Assembly (NCBI RefSeq): GCF_958979055.1
Contig: NC_084893.1
Coordinates: 19,091,454-19,155,453 of the forward strand
DNA length: 64,000 nucleotides
Direction: 5' to 3'
From: Alnus glutinosa
Taxonomy: Eukaryota > Streptophyta > Magnoliopsida > Fagales > Betulaceae
A model generated the notes under the pieces. The model was not told where the DNA came from. It made no database searches and saw only the letters and a program-made list of their open reading frames with translations. The position numbers were made by a program, and so were the translations under genes. Positions 33,830-47,348 of this stretch are shown piece by piece; the stretch's first letter is position 1; each line of letters starts with the position of its first letter.

Positions 33830-33908
33830 AGCCACTATCTCCATCAACTAAGGATGAATTGTTTCAGTCGGTGATCGGTTCCAGACCAGTCCACCTACGA
33901 GGTTAGAG
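33830..33908 (+). pseudogene. Coiled-coil coding remnant, copy 1, first part (Transposase_24-like)
   Basis: Reads PLSPSTKDELFQSVIGSRP in frame. DELF...G...RG resembles the end of the plant Transposase_24 (CACTA-derived) domain, but this is from memory of the pattern and is tentative. The frame is interrupted by Copia-2 at 33909 and resumes at 46340. See the fuller copy at 62827-63130. Confidence 0.4.
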
Positions 33909-34221
33909 TATTGAACCACCTGAAGATAACGACACATCAAAGCAAGATAAAGACAATTCAAATCCCACTAATCTAGGATGATCAGATATCATCTATGTAT
34001 ATTCAAACGAATAGTTATCTTGTAAAGCTTAGTTATCTAGTTAGCTTCTTATCTCTAGAGAGTCATAGTTCTATCACAATTGTATTTCAAACATTCTGTT
34101 ATTCATCACTGCTATACATACATTGGTTATCCTACAGATTAAATAGGCAATAACATAACAAATTATATTTGTTTATATGGTATCAGAGCTTTCTTTTGAC
34201 TAATCATTTATTGATCCTTCA

Positions 34222-35013
34222 ATGGCTTCTTCCTCTACTTCTTCTGCTACCTCTGTTGTTCATCCTACCATTGCCTCTTCTCTCCCCAGTATGAACAACC
34301 ATTTTAAGCTGATGAGGGAAAACTACAACTACTGGAAATTCCAGATTGTTTCGTATCTTCAAGCTCATGAGCTTTTTGGCTATGTTGATGGCACGATCCA
34401 GTGCCTCGCGAAACTCCTTGCTGACTCCACTTCTGGCCTCCTAGCTTCGAATCCTGCCTATCAACGCTAGTTTCAACAGGATAAGGGTATCATGAACACG
34501 ATTATCTCGTCTCTAACCGAGAATCTGTTTGCTCATGTTATTGGACTTGAGTCCTCGCGAGAAACCTGGCTCACCTTGGAATCTCTGTTTTCATCACAGT
34601 CCCAAGCTCGCATTATTCAAACAAGGTTACAACTTTCAACCTTGAAGAAAGGGGCTACCCCTGTTTTTGAATATTTTCACAAAGAACAGGCACTTGGGCA
34701 TTCCTTGGCAGCCATCAACAAACCACTCCAGGAGTCAGAACTTGTTTCTTACATCCTTGTCGGATTGGGTGCTGAATATGATTCTCTGGTGACGTCTATT
34801 ACCACCAGAATTGATCCAATCTCTATTGATGATCTCTATGGTCAACTTCTCTCATATGATCTGTGTTTTGAGCAGCACCAGTCAGCTGTTGATGTGTCCA
34901 TCCTTATTGCCAATGTAGCACAGAGGAATCATGCTATGTCTCCCCGATTCTCTCGTGGTCAAGCATCTCAGACTGGTTATCGCAACAACCATGCAGGACA
35001 TGGAAGGGGTTGA
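34222..35013 (+). pseudogene. Copia-2 gag region
   Basis: UBN2-type gag of copia elements: NHFKLMRENYNYWKFQIVSYL near the start, then TWLTLESLFSSQSQARIIQ and ISIDDLYGQLLSYD. Degraded. Confidence 0.8.
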
Positions 35014-35121
35014 GGATGTTGATGTGGCCATCCATCTCACTTTCCCCCTGCTGGGTCAATCTCCTCTACTCGTCCTACATGTCAGGTATGTCTCAAGCTT
35101 GGTCACTATGCTACTACCTGC

Positions 35122-38100
35122 TGTAAATACCAAGAAATATAAATAGGAAATTAGCATTTAATAAGTTATATTTATTAAATAAATGAGGCTAATAATAAAT
35201 TCTAAGTAGATAAATTTATATGATTGGAATAATAAAAATGGGTTTAATATAAAGTAATATAATTAAGAAATAAAATACTAATAATGAGTCATATTATGTT
35301 AAAGAATTAATTATAAGGGTTAAACTGTAGTTTGATTAAATAAGGGGCCGCATATTAATTAACTAAGAATAGAATTAATATAAGGTGGGATAGTGTTATA
35401 ATTTAGAAAATATGGGGGTTTACAACAAAAAGGAAATCTTATCCATAGCCACATGTGTGGCTATGAATCACTCTTGGGATACCTTATCCCTTTGATAAAT
35501 AGAAAAGCAAATAAAATAAAATATAAACGAGTGGGCAAGGGCATTTCGGTATCTCCCCTTCCCCTTCCCCTTTCTTTTGGATATCTCACGCCTACCCCCC
35601 CCCCCCCCCCCCCCCCCCCCCCCATCTATCTCTCCTGATTTCTCTAGAGCTTTCCCCTTTCTCCCTTTCATTTTCTTCCTCCTTCCTTTCTTTCTCTCTT
35701 CTCCACATTTCTCCTTCCTCTTCACACATGCACATTCGAGAGATTGAGAAGATCCAGCCATTGTTACTTGGAAAGGGCTACATCAACACCCTATTAGGAA
35801 TTTAGCCGCTCATCGTAGTGCTGGGATGGTCTTTTGCCATGTTCTTCTCCTCTTCAACTTGTCAGGTCTCCAAGAAGAATTTTCTGTCTAAATCTAAGCA
35901 CAAGCCCAAGCACCACTTTCTCTTAAAGCTTAGGGGTCTATTTATAGGGAGCACACAAGTCCTAGAAGCCCTTGGAAATTCAAAAAAATCGTCTCTTGAG
36001 TCTTCTTGTCCAAGTAGGAGATTGAAACTTCAATCCAAGTAGGAAAAGGATTCTAAATTCGTCCAGAATTGCGGTATGTTATTGCGGGGAGATTTTGAAA
36101 TAGTAAACATCCGAATTAAGGAAAAGCTATTTTTGACATATTTGTTGAATTTTTTATCATCTTTCCAACGCCACCAATTTCATTGCAATTAGATATCTGA
36201 CACAAAATTTAAGATCCAAACACTGAGACATGTGCAGAATCCAAATTTGAATCCAATTCGATTTTGACTCTTAGTGGAGAAATTCCGATTTAATCCTTCA
36301 CTTGATTTGATTAAACTTAACCACATCATATAGGTCTTCTATTATGATCGGTTAAGCTTAAACATATCTTCTAAGTCTTCTCAAAGTGTGCTTTAAGCTC
36401 AAAATCAATGGAATTAATTGCATCTTTATTTAAAACCTGAAAACATTAAAACAACACAAAATCAAACAAATAACAATGCTAAGGAATTAACATATATAAG
36501 TTAAGGGGCTTGAATGTGCAACATTCGACGCTTATCAGCAGTCTAAGAAAAAGAGAGAAGAAGAAGAGAAGGAGAAGCAACGGTTCATTGGTTCTGGCCA
36601 TGGGCTTTTGTGGAGATCGTGTCCGTATTGGATACTTTAATTGGTTCTCCAATGTAGAGTTCATGTAACTAGAATTCAAGGAAATATTCGAGTCAAGAGT
36701 CTAATGCAACCAGGTGAGTATTCTACTCACTAAGAAGTATTATTTTCATATATGATGAATTGCAAAATATATATTGTTTTACAAACCTGAGCCAATTGTA
36801 TGTTGATTATGATATGTTTTGAATGATTTGAGTACCTTTGAGTATATTGAAATTATGATAAAGTTTTGGAGTATGAATATGATATGTGGAGTTTGAATGA
36901 ATGGTGTGACTGCATGTTACGGTTGGGAGTTTTGAAAACTGTGTTTGCAATGGAACATGAATGTGATTTTAGAGTGAGTACAAAGTTTGGGAACATGATG
37001 TTTATGAAATTGATGCATGAATGAAAGGTGTTTGAATTGATTTAAAGGGTATGAATGTGTGCTATGGTTGGGATTTAAATTATGCAAATATTGATTGATG
37101 AATTTATGTGTTAAATTGTTTATGAAATCTTATTGAAGGCATGTGTTAAAGCATGATCATGGAATTAGAAAAGATATGTATTGTTGGAAAGGTGTTTGAA
37201 TTGATTTAAAGGGTATGAATATGTGCTGTGGTTGAGATTTAAATTACGCAAATATTGATTGATGAATTTATATTTTAAATTATTTATGGAATCTTATTGA
37301 AGGCATGTGTTAAAGCATGATCATGGAATTGGAAAAGATATGTATTGTTTGAAAGGTGCTTGAAAGGTGTTTGAATTGATTTAAAGGGTATAAATGTGTG
37401 TTGTGGTTGGGATTTAAATTACGTAAATATTGGTTGATGAATTTATGTGTTAAATTGTTTATGGAATCTTATTGAAGGCATGTGTTAAAGCATGATCATG
37501 GAATTGGAAAAGATATATGTTGTTTTAAGGCATGAAGCATGAGCATATAAACGCTAAACATGGAACGAAGTGAGGTTTACAACCCACGGGAAACAATAAT
37601 CTCAAAGGGACAAGTCCCAGGGGCAAGCCCCATACAGTAATCTCAAAGGGACAAGTCTCAGGGGCAAGCCTTATACAGTTTGCTACCTCGGGGCAAGCCC
37701 TATGAGTAGTTTTTCTAGACGTATGAGTATGCATAAGAGTCTCAATAGAAAAGAGCTTATGTATATTTCTATCGGATAGTCACATGATTTAAATGCCATT
37801 GCTTTCTAAGTCTCACTAAATCAAAAGTAATATAGTAGGTAGGGATGTATGTAGTTTCCAACAATGAAACTTCTACGTATAAGTCTCAGTTGCATAGTAT
37901 ACTTTAAATGTTTTCTATTAGTCGATGTTTGTTGTATCAGCTATAGGATTTTTCAAACAAAAGTTTATAAAATTGGTAGCTGTTATAGTTTACGCATAAC
38001 TAAAAAGAAAAAGTTGGTTCTTTGCAAAAACTCAGTAAATAGAATACCTCTGAGGTCTTAGTGTATTTATTTATGCTAAGATGGTGGGCTCATAATTCCA

Positions 38101-38588
38101 CTTGTGCGGATGCGGCAACCCTTGCAACCGTTCAGACTCTAATGTTGTGACTGCAGGTACTTCTATATAGTGGATGGTTTGGTAGCAATGTACTTTAGAT
38201 GCTATGACTGAAGCACGCCGCGACGGTCATAATTGCTGGACCATGGGTGTCCACTGTTTTATAGGTTTTATCCATGGCTTGTGACGTTTGTGTCACTTAT
38301 TATTATATAAGCCATTTTCTGTTGTGTAATTAATATGTATTTTATTTGAGGAAAGACTTAAACAGATAAATGTAATATGGCTCTTTGGTTATGATTATAC
38401 CGTAGTAAAGTTTATATTGTGATTTCCGTTGCATAGTTAAATAGATGTTACTCTGATTTACTAGGTACATATTATGGGGTGTGTACCGTATACTGGCTTT
38501 GCGACATATCGTCGTGCCACTGTGATGACTCGTTTTATGTTTGTAAAAAAATAAAAAATAAATAAAAAAATAAAAACAGGTTGTTACA
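35122..38588 (+). mobile_element. Long solo LTR of a Ty3-gypsy element (Del/Tekay-like), copy A
   Basis: Begins TGTAAATACCAAGAAAT and ends GGTTGTTACA, the TGTNANGACC...GGTCGTNACA style of long chromovirus LTRs. It sits in the gag/pol junction of Copia-2 with a near-perfect 5-bp duplication (CCTGC/CCTGT). At 3467 bp it has no gene. It aligns with copy B at 41938-46226 along both ends. Internal features: a poly-C run at about 35589-35622 and a tandem repeat at 37027-37525. The assignment is by terminal style and length, so moderate. Confidence 0.7.
37027..37525. repeat. Three tandem units of about 165-175 bp within solo LTR copy A
   Basis: Units start with GGTGTTTGAATTGATTTAAA at about 37027, 37191 and 37366. 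Each runs through GGGATTTAAATTA and GAAGGCATGTGTTAAAGCATG. Copy B has a single counterpart near 45000-45170, followed by a different 25-bp repeat (GAAGAGAGCGTAAGGCTCAT, about five units at 45171-45300). The two LTR copies therefore expanded different internal repeats. Confidence 0.85.
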
Positions 38589-38603
38589 CCTGTTATCACC
38601 AGC

Positions 38604-41600
38604 TTGATCACTCTTACCAAAGTAAACAAACCTCAGTTGGCTGCTTATTTGACATCACCGGCTCATGCTCCTGGTTATCAATGGTATCTTGATACTGGTT
38701 CCACCAACCACCTTACAAATGATTTATCCAATCTAAATGTGTGTGTTGATGACTACCTTGGAACTGTTCAGATTCGGGTTGGAAATGGTCAAGGTTTGCA
38801 AATCCTTCATACTAGCTTAGCCACTCTTCCTTCTCCTAAACTTATTTTTCAATTGCCTTCATTACTTCATGTTCTTGCAATACAGAAAAATCTAATTTCA
38901 ATAAATCAATTTACTAGAGATAATAACTTGTTTCTTGAATTCCATCCTTCTTACTTTTGTGTTAAGGATCTTCGCACTCGGTCCCTTCTCCTTCAAAGCC
39001 CGAGTAATGGCTCCATTGGCTCTAGTTGGTGACAAAGTCTCGGTTGATCAGTGGCATTCCAAGTTGGGACATCCTGCTCTCCAAGTTGTTCGTAGGATTC
39101 TTGCTTCAAATAAACTGCCCATGGAGTCTTCTTCCTCCTCATTGATTTGTTCCTCATGTCAACAGGGAAAAAGTCATAGGCTTCACTTTGGCTCTTCAAG
39201 TTCATTGTCTTCCTTTCCTTTGCAATTACTTTTTCTAGATGTATGGGGCCCTGCTCCTCTTCTTTCTATCAATAATAAAAGATATTATTTATCTATTGTT
39301 GATGATTTTAGCAAATACACTTGATGTTTTCCTTGACTCAACAAATCAGATGTCACCAAATCTTTTTTGCAATTCAAATTAATGGTGAAAAAATATTTTG
39401 GTTTCCAAATTCGTTCTGTTCAAAGTGATAATGGAGGTGAATTTCAACATCTTAAAACTGTCCTCCATTCAATGGTTGTCTCATATCGTTTAAGTTGTCC
39501 ACATACTCATCACCGAAATGGTACCATGGAACGCAAACATAGTCATCTTGTTGAAACGGGTCTTGCTCATGCCCAGTTCCCCTAAATTTTTGGGATGAAG
39601 CTTTTGAGTCCTCTTGCTATCTAATCAATCGCCTACCCTCCAAGATTACATCCCACAAATCACCTTATGAAATTCTCTTCAAATCATCTCCTGATTATGC
39701 ATTTCTCAAAGTTTATGGCTGTGAATGCTGGCCATTTTTACGGCCTTACAATAGCAATAAATTTGCATTCAGATCTAAATCCTGCATATTCATTGGTTAT
39801 AGCAAACAACATACTGGTTATAAATGCCTTCATCTCTCATCTGGTTGGGTATACATAGCAAGACATGTTATTTTCAATGAAAAATCCTTTCCTTTCACTC
39901 AAGTGCCTTCAGCTTCTCCATCATCATCTACTCATTCCTCCTCTGTGTCTCTTCTAACCAATATCAATCTTAATCTTCCTTCACCAGTCAATCTGCCCTC
40001 TCTTTCCTCAATGGAGCATTTGCCTCATGTAAATAACTCTCCTATCCCCCCACCTTTGACTGATATTAACCCAGACACTATTGCACTGCCCATTATTTCA
40101 GCACCTCCACATGGCATGATAACCAAATCTAAACACCACATTCATAAACCAAAAACATTTCATGATGATACCATTCGGTACCCTGCTCCTCGAGCTCTCA
40201 CTGCCACTCTTGGCGGTTTAGTTGACAGTGATGAAATTGAGCCAACTTCTTTTACAGCAACTGAGAAATCTTCCGCATGAAGACAAGCTATGAATGAAAA
40301 GTTTGATGCTCTTCTCAAGAATGGCACTTGAAATTTAGTTACTCCTTCGATGAACAATGTTGGCTCGAAGTGGGTATTCAAAATCAAAAGACATGCAAAT
40401 GGCAGCATTGAAAGATACAAAGCCCGGTTAGTGGCCAAGGGTTTCATCAACAACCGGGAGTGGACTTTGCAGAAACTTATAGCCCTGTTGTGAAACCGAT
40501 CACTATACGAACTGTTCTCTCACTTGCAGTCTCCAACAGTTGGGAAACTCAACAGAATTGATGTTAGTAATGCATTTCTCCATGGTTTCATCAAAGAGGA
40601 TGTCTATATGGTTCAACCCTCGAGTTTCATCCATCCTTAATATCCACATGCAGTGTGCAAATTGCAAAAGGCATTGTATGGCCTTAAACAAGCTCACCGA
40701 GCTTGGTACTCTTGGTTGAGCACAAAACTTCTTGAAATGGGGTTTGTTGGCTCCAAATCTGATCAATCTTTGTTCTTGTTTAATATCGATTCACATGTGA
40801 TGTTTGTTCTAGTTTATGTAGATGACATTGTTATCACTAGTTCTGTTCCAAGTATCATTGATAAACTCATTCAGGAATTACAATCTGAGTTTGCAATCAA
40901 AGACTGAGGTCCTCTGCATTTTTTCTTAGGGGTTAAAGCTACATGGCATGGTGATATGTTGTATCTATCCCAACAAAGGTACATCAATAATCTTCTCAAA
41001 AGAACAAATATGTCTCTTGCCAAGCCAATTACCTCTCCTATGTCGTCTACAACTGTTCTAAGCAAAGAGATTGGTCACAAAGTTGAAGATCCTTTTTTGT
41101 ATAGAAGCAATGTTGGTTCCTTGCAATATCTCTCCCTGACTTGACCTGATCTTGCATTTGTTGTAAATAAAGTTTCCTAATTCATGCAAGACCCCAGAGA
41201 ACCACATTGGGCTGCTGTGAAGAGGGTCCTAAGTTACTTAAAATTCAGCTTCAATCAAGGTCTTTGCATTCGGAAATCTACTTCACGTCAACTACTGGCT
41301 TTTACAAACTCTGATTGGGCTGGATGCCCAGATGACAGACGATCAACATAAGGCTATTGTATTTTTCTTGGTCCGAATCTATTCTCATGGAGCTCTAAAA
41401 AGTAACCAACGGTATCCCGGTCCAGCATAGAAGCAGAATACAAGGCACTTGCTAATGCTGCAGCCGAACTTGTTTGGATTCAATCTCTGCTCAAAGAACT
41501 TGGTATTTTTCTTCCAAAGGCTCCTATCTTACACTGTGACAATATAGGTGCTACATATCTTACCTCCAATCCAGTCTTTCATGCTAGAACAAAGCATATT

Positions 41601-41770
41601 TCCATTGATTACCACTTTGTTCGTGATCAAGTTGCAAACAAAACATTGGATGTCAGATTCCTATCCAGCAAAGACCAACTTGCAGATGTGCTTACCAAAT
41701 CGTTCGTCTCTCATCAGTTCTCCTTTCTTAAAGCCAATCTTAACGTCTGTACATCTCCATCAAGATTGAA
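38604..41770 (+). pseudogene. Copia-2 pol region
   Basis: Protease/integrase to RNase H in plus order: WYLDTGSTNHLTNDLSNL near 38680, the integrase zinc region with WHSKLGHPALQVV near 39050, VQSDNGGEFQHL near 39420, reverse transcriptase FVLVYVDDIVITSS near 40805, and an RNase H end [13 protein letters not shown] near 41600. The copia order (integrase before RT) is clear. Degraded by several breaks. Confidence 0.88.
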
Positions 41771-41937
41771 GGGGCCTATTGAACCACCTGAAGATAATGA
41801 CACATCAAAGCAAGATAAAGACAATTCAAATCCCACTAATCTAGGATGATTAGATATCATCTACGTATATTCAAACGAATAGTTATCTTGTAAAGCTTAG
41901 TTATGTAGTTAGCTTCTTATCTCTAGAGAGTCATAGC

Positions 41938-44900
41938 TATAAAGACCAAGAAATAAAATAGGAAATGTTGCAATTAATAAATTATGTTTACTAAATAAAA
42001 TGTGATTAATAATAGATTCTAGGTGATAATTATATTATCAAAATAAAATGAGTCTAAGATAAAATAACAGAATTAGAATAATAAAATACTACCAATGGGT
42101 ATCTAGGAAACAAATTAATAATAATGGGTCCTAATTAAATAAATAGTTGATTGTATGGGTAAAAGGTAGTTAAAATAAATGTGGGGTCAGATATTAATTG
42201 TTAAAAGATAGGATTATAACATTGTGGGGGTAAAATCATAAATTAAGGTAGTGGGAGGCTTTAAACAAAAATGTAATCTTATCCATGCCACATGTCATGC
42301 TAGGATTGGCTATGGGGGGATATTTTATCCTTCTTTTTAATTTAAGAAATAAAAGAAAAACAAAAGAAATAAAATATGCCCCTAAACCGGTCAACAGCCC
42401 CCCCTTCCTTTTTTCTTTCTTCTTTCTCTTCTATTCTTCTTCCTTCTTCTCTATTCTACCCACCCGAACACACAGAGAGATTGAGAGTGAGACCGAGTAA
42501 GAGGGAGAGCTGAGAGAGAGATTCAGGGAGATGGAGAGGGAAAGAGAGACTGAGAGACCAAGAGATCGAGAGAGAGAGCTGGGAGCCGAAACCCGCGACC
42601 CGTCGAGCAGTGCACAGAACCGATGAACGGTTGTTCCAGTGACGATTCCGGCGAACCAAAGCCGAAATCCGACGGTTTGATGGTGATTTCCAACGATCCC
42701 ATGGCGAAACCCATAACCCGAGCGACTCGATCCACGAAGACCCGTTGAACCCGAGAGGACCCGATCGTCCATTAACAAACTCCGGCAAACCAGAGACGAA
42801 ACGGTGACTGGAGGATGCGACTCCGGTGATCTGAAGCTGGTTTTTGTCAGTAGTGGACTGCCCAGTAACCTGAAACCCGTGTGACCCGACGGCTTAAAGG
42901 CAAGGTTTCCGGAAAATTTTCCAGCCGGTCAGTGATGTTTTCCGGCGAATGCCAGTGGCGTTTTCCGGCGGATTTGTTGAGGAAAATTCCCAAGGTATAA
43001 ATTCTATAATTTTCGTGGATTAGTTTGATTATTATGGGATTAGGGTTTGATAATTTTGGGGCTTTTCAATTGATTGTGTTTCGGCTATGCAAAGTTTAAG
43101 AATTGATGAATTTGAACCGATTGTGTGGGTTGTTTACTGATTTGGGAGCTTCGGGTGTTCACTGTTTTGGATGGCTGGCCGTGTGTGTACCGTGATGGGG
43201 TTCACTGTGGTTGGCTGATTTGGGTTGATTATTGAAGTTGTTGAGGATTTTATGGTGATTTTTAGAAGTGATGACCGAATGTTGTATTTTCTTGGGATTT
43301 CGGTTTTGTGACTCTATGTTGTATTTGATGATTCTAGAATAGGTTTTGGATTTGTATCTTGGAGATATTGTTGATTTGGGTGCTGAAAATTCTGGGTTGG
43401 TGTTGTATCTTGGTTGCTTTGGAAGCTTGATTTGGGCCTCTTGGATTGGAAGATGCAGGTCTTCTTTTGGGTAAGATAGCTACTGATTTGGGAGTTAGTT
43501 TTAAGGTAATGTTTGTTATTTCTCTATTGAATATTATTATGTAATTATGAAAGTAAATTTGGGTCTAGTGTTGGAATGATGGAAATCCAAATCTGATTTT
43601 TATGTTTGTAAGTGGGAAGATGAATGAAATTGTCGAGGAGTGTTTGATATTAGGTTTTGATTTGGAGTAGTTTATATGGGCCGTCTTTGATGATTTTTTT
43701 TAGGGAATTTAAATCTGGTTAAAGGGTTGTTTAATGATAAATGGTTAGTGAATATTTGTTAGGGATTGAGGTTAATGTTTATGGTTGACGATTGATTTTT
43801 ATAGAAAATTGATGAGTATGGGCTAGGCTTTGGTGAAATTGGATTATGAGCCATGTGAGACCTTGAAAGTGAATGGTGGTTTAAGGATGATAGTTGTTAT
43901 GAAATATTGGTAGAAGTTATTGTTGATTGGGCTATGTAAATTAAAGGTTAATTATGGTAGCTCATGGCTAATGCTTTGAGGTGAACTAAAGATGAATCTA
44001 AGAGGATAAAAATGAGACACGTTAGGGTTATAATATGGACATCATAGTTCATGATAAAAGTGCTATTAAATTAGTAGGTTAAATAAGATAAGTTCCATAA
44101 TCTAAATTACCTAGATGGTTAATAGCTAATAAGAGTAAGGTGTTGAATATATTAGTAATTATATTTAAAAGTTAAGAAACGAAATAATGTTACAAACCTA
44201 AAGCCTAAGGTTTATATCAGAGGGAGACAACAATCTAATAACAATGTCAAAGAGTTATAGATTACCCAAATAACCCTAAGTTAATAAGTATAAGTTGGTA
44301 AGCTTATAGGAACACATAAACGTAATATGAATCCATTATGTGACAACGTAGTAACTAATCCACCTATACAAGCACACATGATATTTATGTGTCATCGGAT
44401 TGAGTTAAGCGTTGTATATATATTAATATAAATGTATATGTATATATATACATATGCATGTAAATAGGTTAAATATACATTGCTAACCTTGTAAATAATC
44501 AACAAGCCATTAAAAGGATTATCAATAATAATATGATGTAATAATAAAGAGTAGGCAAATAAATAGTAAACGTATCTTAAAGATAATAAGCGAAATAAAA
44601 TATGACAGAAATCTAAATGATAACCTAATAATAGTTTAGGATACTTAACTAGACTTGGACACGGGTAATGTGACGTGTGAACACGCGGAGAGTAATTGTG
44701 TCCTAGAGTATAAAGTTTAATAGCATAGTCTGACGTCATAAGTATTTGCAGGATCGTGTCATAATTGGAGACTTCAATGGGTTCTCCAATGTAGAGTTCG
44801 AGTCGAGAGTCCAATGCAGCCAAGGTGAGTATTCTACTCACTGAGAAAAGATACTTTCTATGTATGTTATAGAAATGCAAATGATATATGATTTTCTTAC

Positions 44901-46226
44901 CGAACCAACGATATGTTAACATGTATGTTTTGAATGTTTTAAGTAGTTTCAATCATGTTGAAATATCAATGATGTTATGAAATGATGCATGAATGCAAGG
45001 TTTTGAATTGATTTAAAGTGTCTGAATATGTACTGCAGTTGGGATATAAATTATGCAAAGAATAATGATAAAATTTCATGTTGATTGGTTTATCGTATTT
45101 GAAGAAAGCATGATTTGCAAAGAATAGGAGTATAGAGTTTGAATTGTAAATCATAAAGCATGAACACGTTAATGAAGAGAGAGTAAGGCTCATAATAACG
45201 AAGAGAGCGTAAGGCTCATAATAACGAAGAGAGCGTAAGCCTCATAATAATGGAAGAGAGGGTAAGCCTCATAATAATGGAAGAGAGGGTAAGCCTCACA
45301 ATGAATAAAAAGACTATCATGAGCATGCATTTAAATTGTGTGATGTTTTCATGATAAGTATATTGTAGTTTTGCTAAACGTATTAGTATGCATAAGAGTC
45401 TCGATAGAAAAAGAACTTATGTATATTGGTATCGGATGGTTGCATGATTTAAATGCCATTGTTTTCTATAACGAATCTCCTACGAATAATATTAGCTGCC
45501 TAGTATGTTAAAATGCTTTCTATTTGTCAGTGTATGCTATATCAGCTATGGGGATTTTTAAACAGAAGTTTATAAAATTGGTAGCTATTATAGTGTACGC
45601 ATGACTAAAAAGGAGAAGTTGGTTCTTTGCGAAAACTCAGTGAATAGTATACCTTTGAGGTCTTAGTGTATTTATTTATTCTAAGACGGTGGGCTCATAA
45701 TTCCACCTATACGGATGTGGCAAACCCCCACAACCGTATAGATGATGTTCCTTTGGCTGCAGGTATTCCGGTTGTAGTTGATAGCATTGTAGACGTGTGC
45801 CTTGGATGTTATGACTGAAGCACACTGCAACGGTCGTAATTGGTGGACCACAGGTTGTCCACTTGTTTATAGGTTTGGTTTATGGCTTGTGACATTTGTG
45901 TCACTTATTCTTGTAAAACCATTTCTATTATGTATTTATATTGAGGAAATACTTAAACAGATAGATGTAGTATGGCTCTTTGTTTATGATTATTTGTAAT
46001 AGAAGTTTATGTTATGATTTCCGTTATTTAGGTTTATGTTTTCCGCTGCATAGATGAATAGATGTTATACTCTGATGTACCAGGTTCATATTATGGGGAA
46101 TGTACCATATGTTGGCTTTGCGACATATTGTTGTGCCACTGTGAAGATCCGTTTATATTTTAAGAGATTAAGATTTATGCAAATGTTTTGTATATATATA
46201 TATATATATATAAACAGGTCGTCACA
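41938..46226 (+). mobile_element. Long solo LTR of a Ty3-gypsy element (Del/Tekay-like), copy B
   Basis: Begins TATAAAGACCAAGAAATAAA and ends GGTCGTCACA, inserted in the right LTR of Copia-2 with an imperfect 5-bp duplication (ATAGC/ATAAC). 4289 bp, no recognised gene. Same family as 35122-38588, with a longer middle (GA-rich block 42470-42580, then AT-rich leader-like DNA). A (TA)n run lies at 46192-46212 just before the end. A 186-codon minus frame at 44392-44952 lies in AT-rich LTR DNA and has no recognisable motif. Confidence 0.72.
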
Positions 46227-46339
46227 ATAACTCTATCACAATTGTATTTCAAACATTCTATTATTCATCACTGCTATATATAAATTGGTTATCCTACAGA
46301 TTAAGCAGGCAATAACACAGCAAATTATATTTGTTTATA

Positions 46340-46474
46340 CAGAGACGTGGGTTGAGTTAGGTGTAGAAACTAGCAACTGTTGAGGTTCAAAAGGAGAGTG
46401 ACGTCAATGAAGAGAAGCTTCGTGAGATGAAGCAGAAGTTGCAGGAAGAAAGCGTAGCACGAACCATGATACAG
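46340..46474 (+). pseudogene. Coiled-coil coding remnant, copy 1, second part
   Basis: After the Copia-2 right end the host sequence continues and reads KLATVEVQKESDVNEEKL and MKQKLQEESVARTMIQ, a heptad-rich helix. It aligns with 62912-63043 and then stops matching at 46475 where other repeat DNA begins. Confidence 0.45.
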
Positions 46475-46489
46475 GTAAGATTCATACCA

Positions 46490-47348
46490 TTTCATAGGTA
46501 GAACATAAGAGGGCAAAATGTCTTACAAGATTCATACCATTTCAAGTGGGAACCGAGACAAGAGATACCCAGAAATTTTAACCCAAAAAGAACCCTAAAT
46601 TAAGACCCATCCAAGAACATAGCAACCCATGCAATTTTCTAGTTCTAAGATCAATGGGTAAAACTAAAACACAAAGGAAAGTTAGAGATTCTACCTCAAA
46701 AATCTCTCTTGGCCGGAACCCTCTTCTTCTTCTTCTTCTTCTTCTTTTTTTTTTTTTGGCACCGAGCCTCCCCATCGACAGCTCTCTCTCTCTCTCTCTC
46801 ACTCTCACGGACTGGGTCTGCATCTCAGCATCACTCTCTCAATCTCGGTCTCTTAGGTGCGTGTGGTGAAGGAGGAGAAAGAATATGAGAATAGAAAAGA
46901 AAGGGAAGAGAGAGTGGGTTGGACGAGAGAAGGGGGAAGAGTCATCTAAAAATGAAGGGCACCCCTTCATCTTTTTCTTGTCTTTTTGCTTTACTAAAGA
47001 TAAGGGTAGAGATAGGATATCCCACTAGACTAACCACATGCTGACACGTGGACAAAGGGATCTCCTTTTTAATTTAAAACCCCAACTTCTGATAATTACA
47101 TCAGGACCCCCATTTATAATAATTCTATCATTTAACAATTTAATATTTGGCCCTACATATATTTAAACCACACTTTTGTTAATGTAATTAATTATTTATT
47201 CAACTGGACCCACTATGATAACTATAATTATTTTCCCATTATTTTACCTTGGGCTTATTTTATTTTGGTAATATAAACATTATTATCTAGAATATAATTA
47301 TAAATCCCATTTATTTAATAAATGTAATTTATTTTCTTGGTCTTTACA
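46490..47348 (-). mobile_element. Truncated gypsy-type LTR fragment, reverse orientation
   Basis: The right edge TTATTTTCTTGGTCTTTACA is the reverse complement of the start of solo LTR copy B. Homology runs leftward through AT-rich DNA with CCACATG and the GA/CT-rich block near 46780-46860. The LTR's other end is absent, so it is a partial copy, and the left border is approximate. A direct repeat AAGATTCATACCATTTCA occurs at about 46477-46495 and 46527-46545. Confidence 0.6.

Larger units (their letters stand above)
32115..33908 (+). other. Native 3' flank of UGT copy 1, duplicated in copy 2
   Basis: Host DNA resuming after the LINE-1 target duplication. 32115-32394 aligns with 57275-57589, and 32395-33908 with 60697-62103 plus 62799-62911. 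It contains the one-ended remnant of a TGCTCCGTTTG-type MITE at about 32634-32820, a poly-C and poly-T stretch near 33117-33184, and the GGCCAA repeat block. No gene is recognised except the coiled-coil coding remnant at its far end, which is split by Copia-2. Confidence 0.85.
33909..46339 (+). mobile_element. Ty1-copia LTR retrotransposon, degraded and nested (Copia-2)
   Basis: Left LTR 33909-34177 (269 bp). The right LTR is 41777-41937 plus 46227-46339, split by a solo LTR. Ends are TATTGAACC...TTTATA. The primer-binding site TGGTATCAGAGC follows the left LTR, and a purine-rich AAGGGG precedes the right one. The target duplication is CAGAG (left copy now TAGAG), and the empty site CCAGAGACG is at 62911-62919. 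Order: gag, integrase, reverse transcriptase, RNase H, in plus orientation. Without its two solo-LTR insertions it is about 4.7 kb, normal for copia. It is a broken fossil with several breaks. LTRs look only a few percent diverged. Confidence 0.92.

Noticed and set aside
35453-35761. Poly-proline/poly-glycine frames
   Set aside because: Translations of a 30-odd base C run inside a solo LTR.
42431-42788. Ser/Leu-rich minus-strand frames of 70-115 codons
   Set aside because: Come from the GA-rich block of solo LTR copy B.
44392-44952. 186-codon minus-strand frame
   Set aside because: Lies in AT-rich LTR DNA, Tyr/Leu/Ile-rich, no motif, not kept in the sister LTR.
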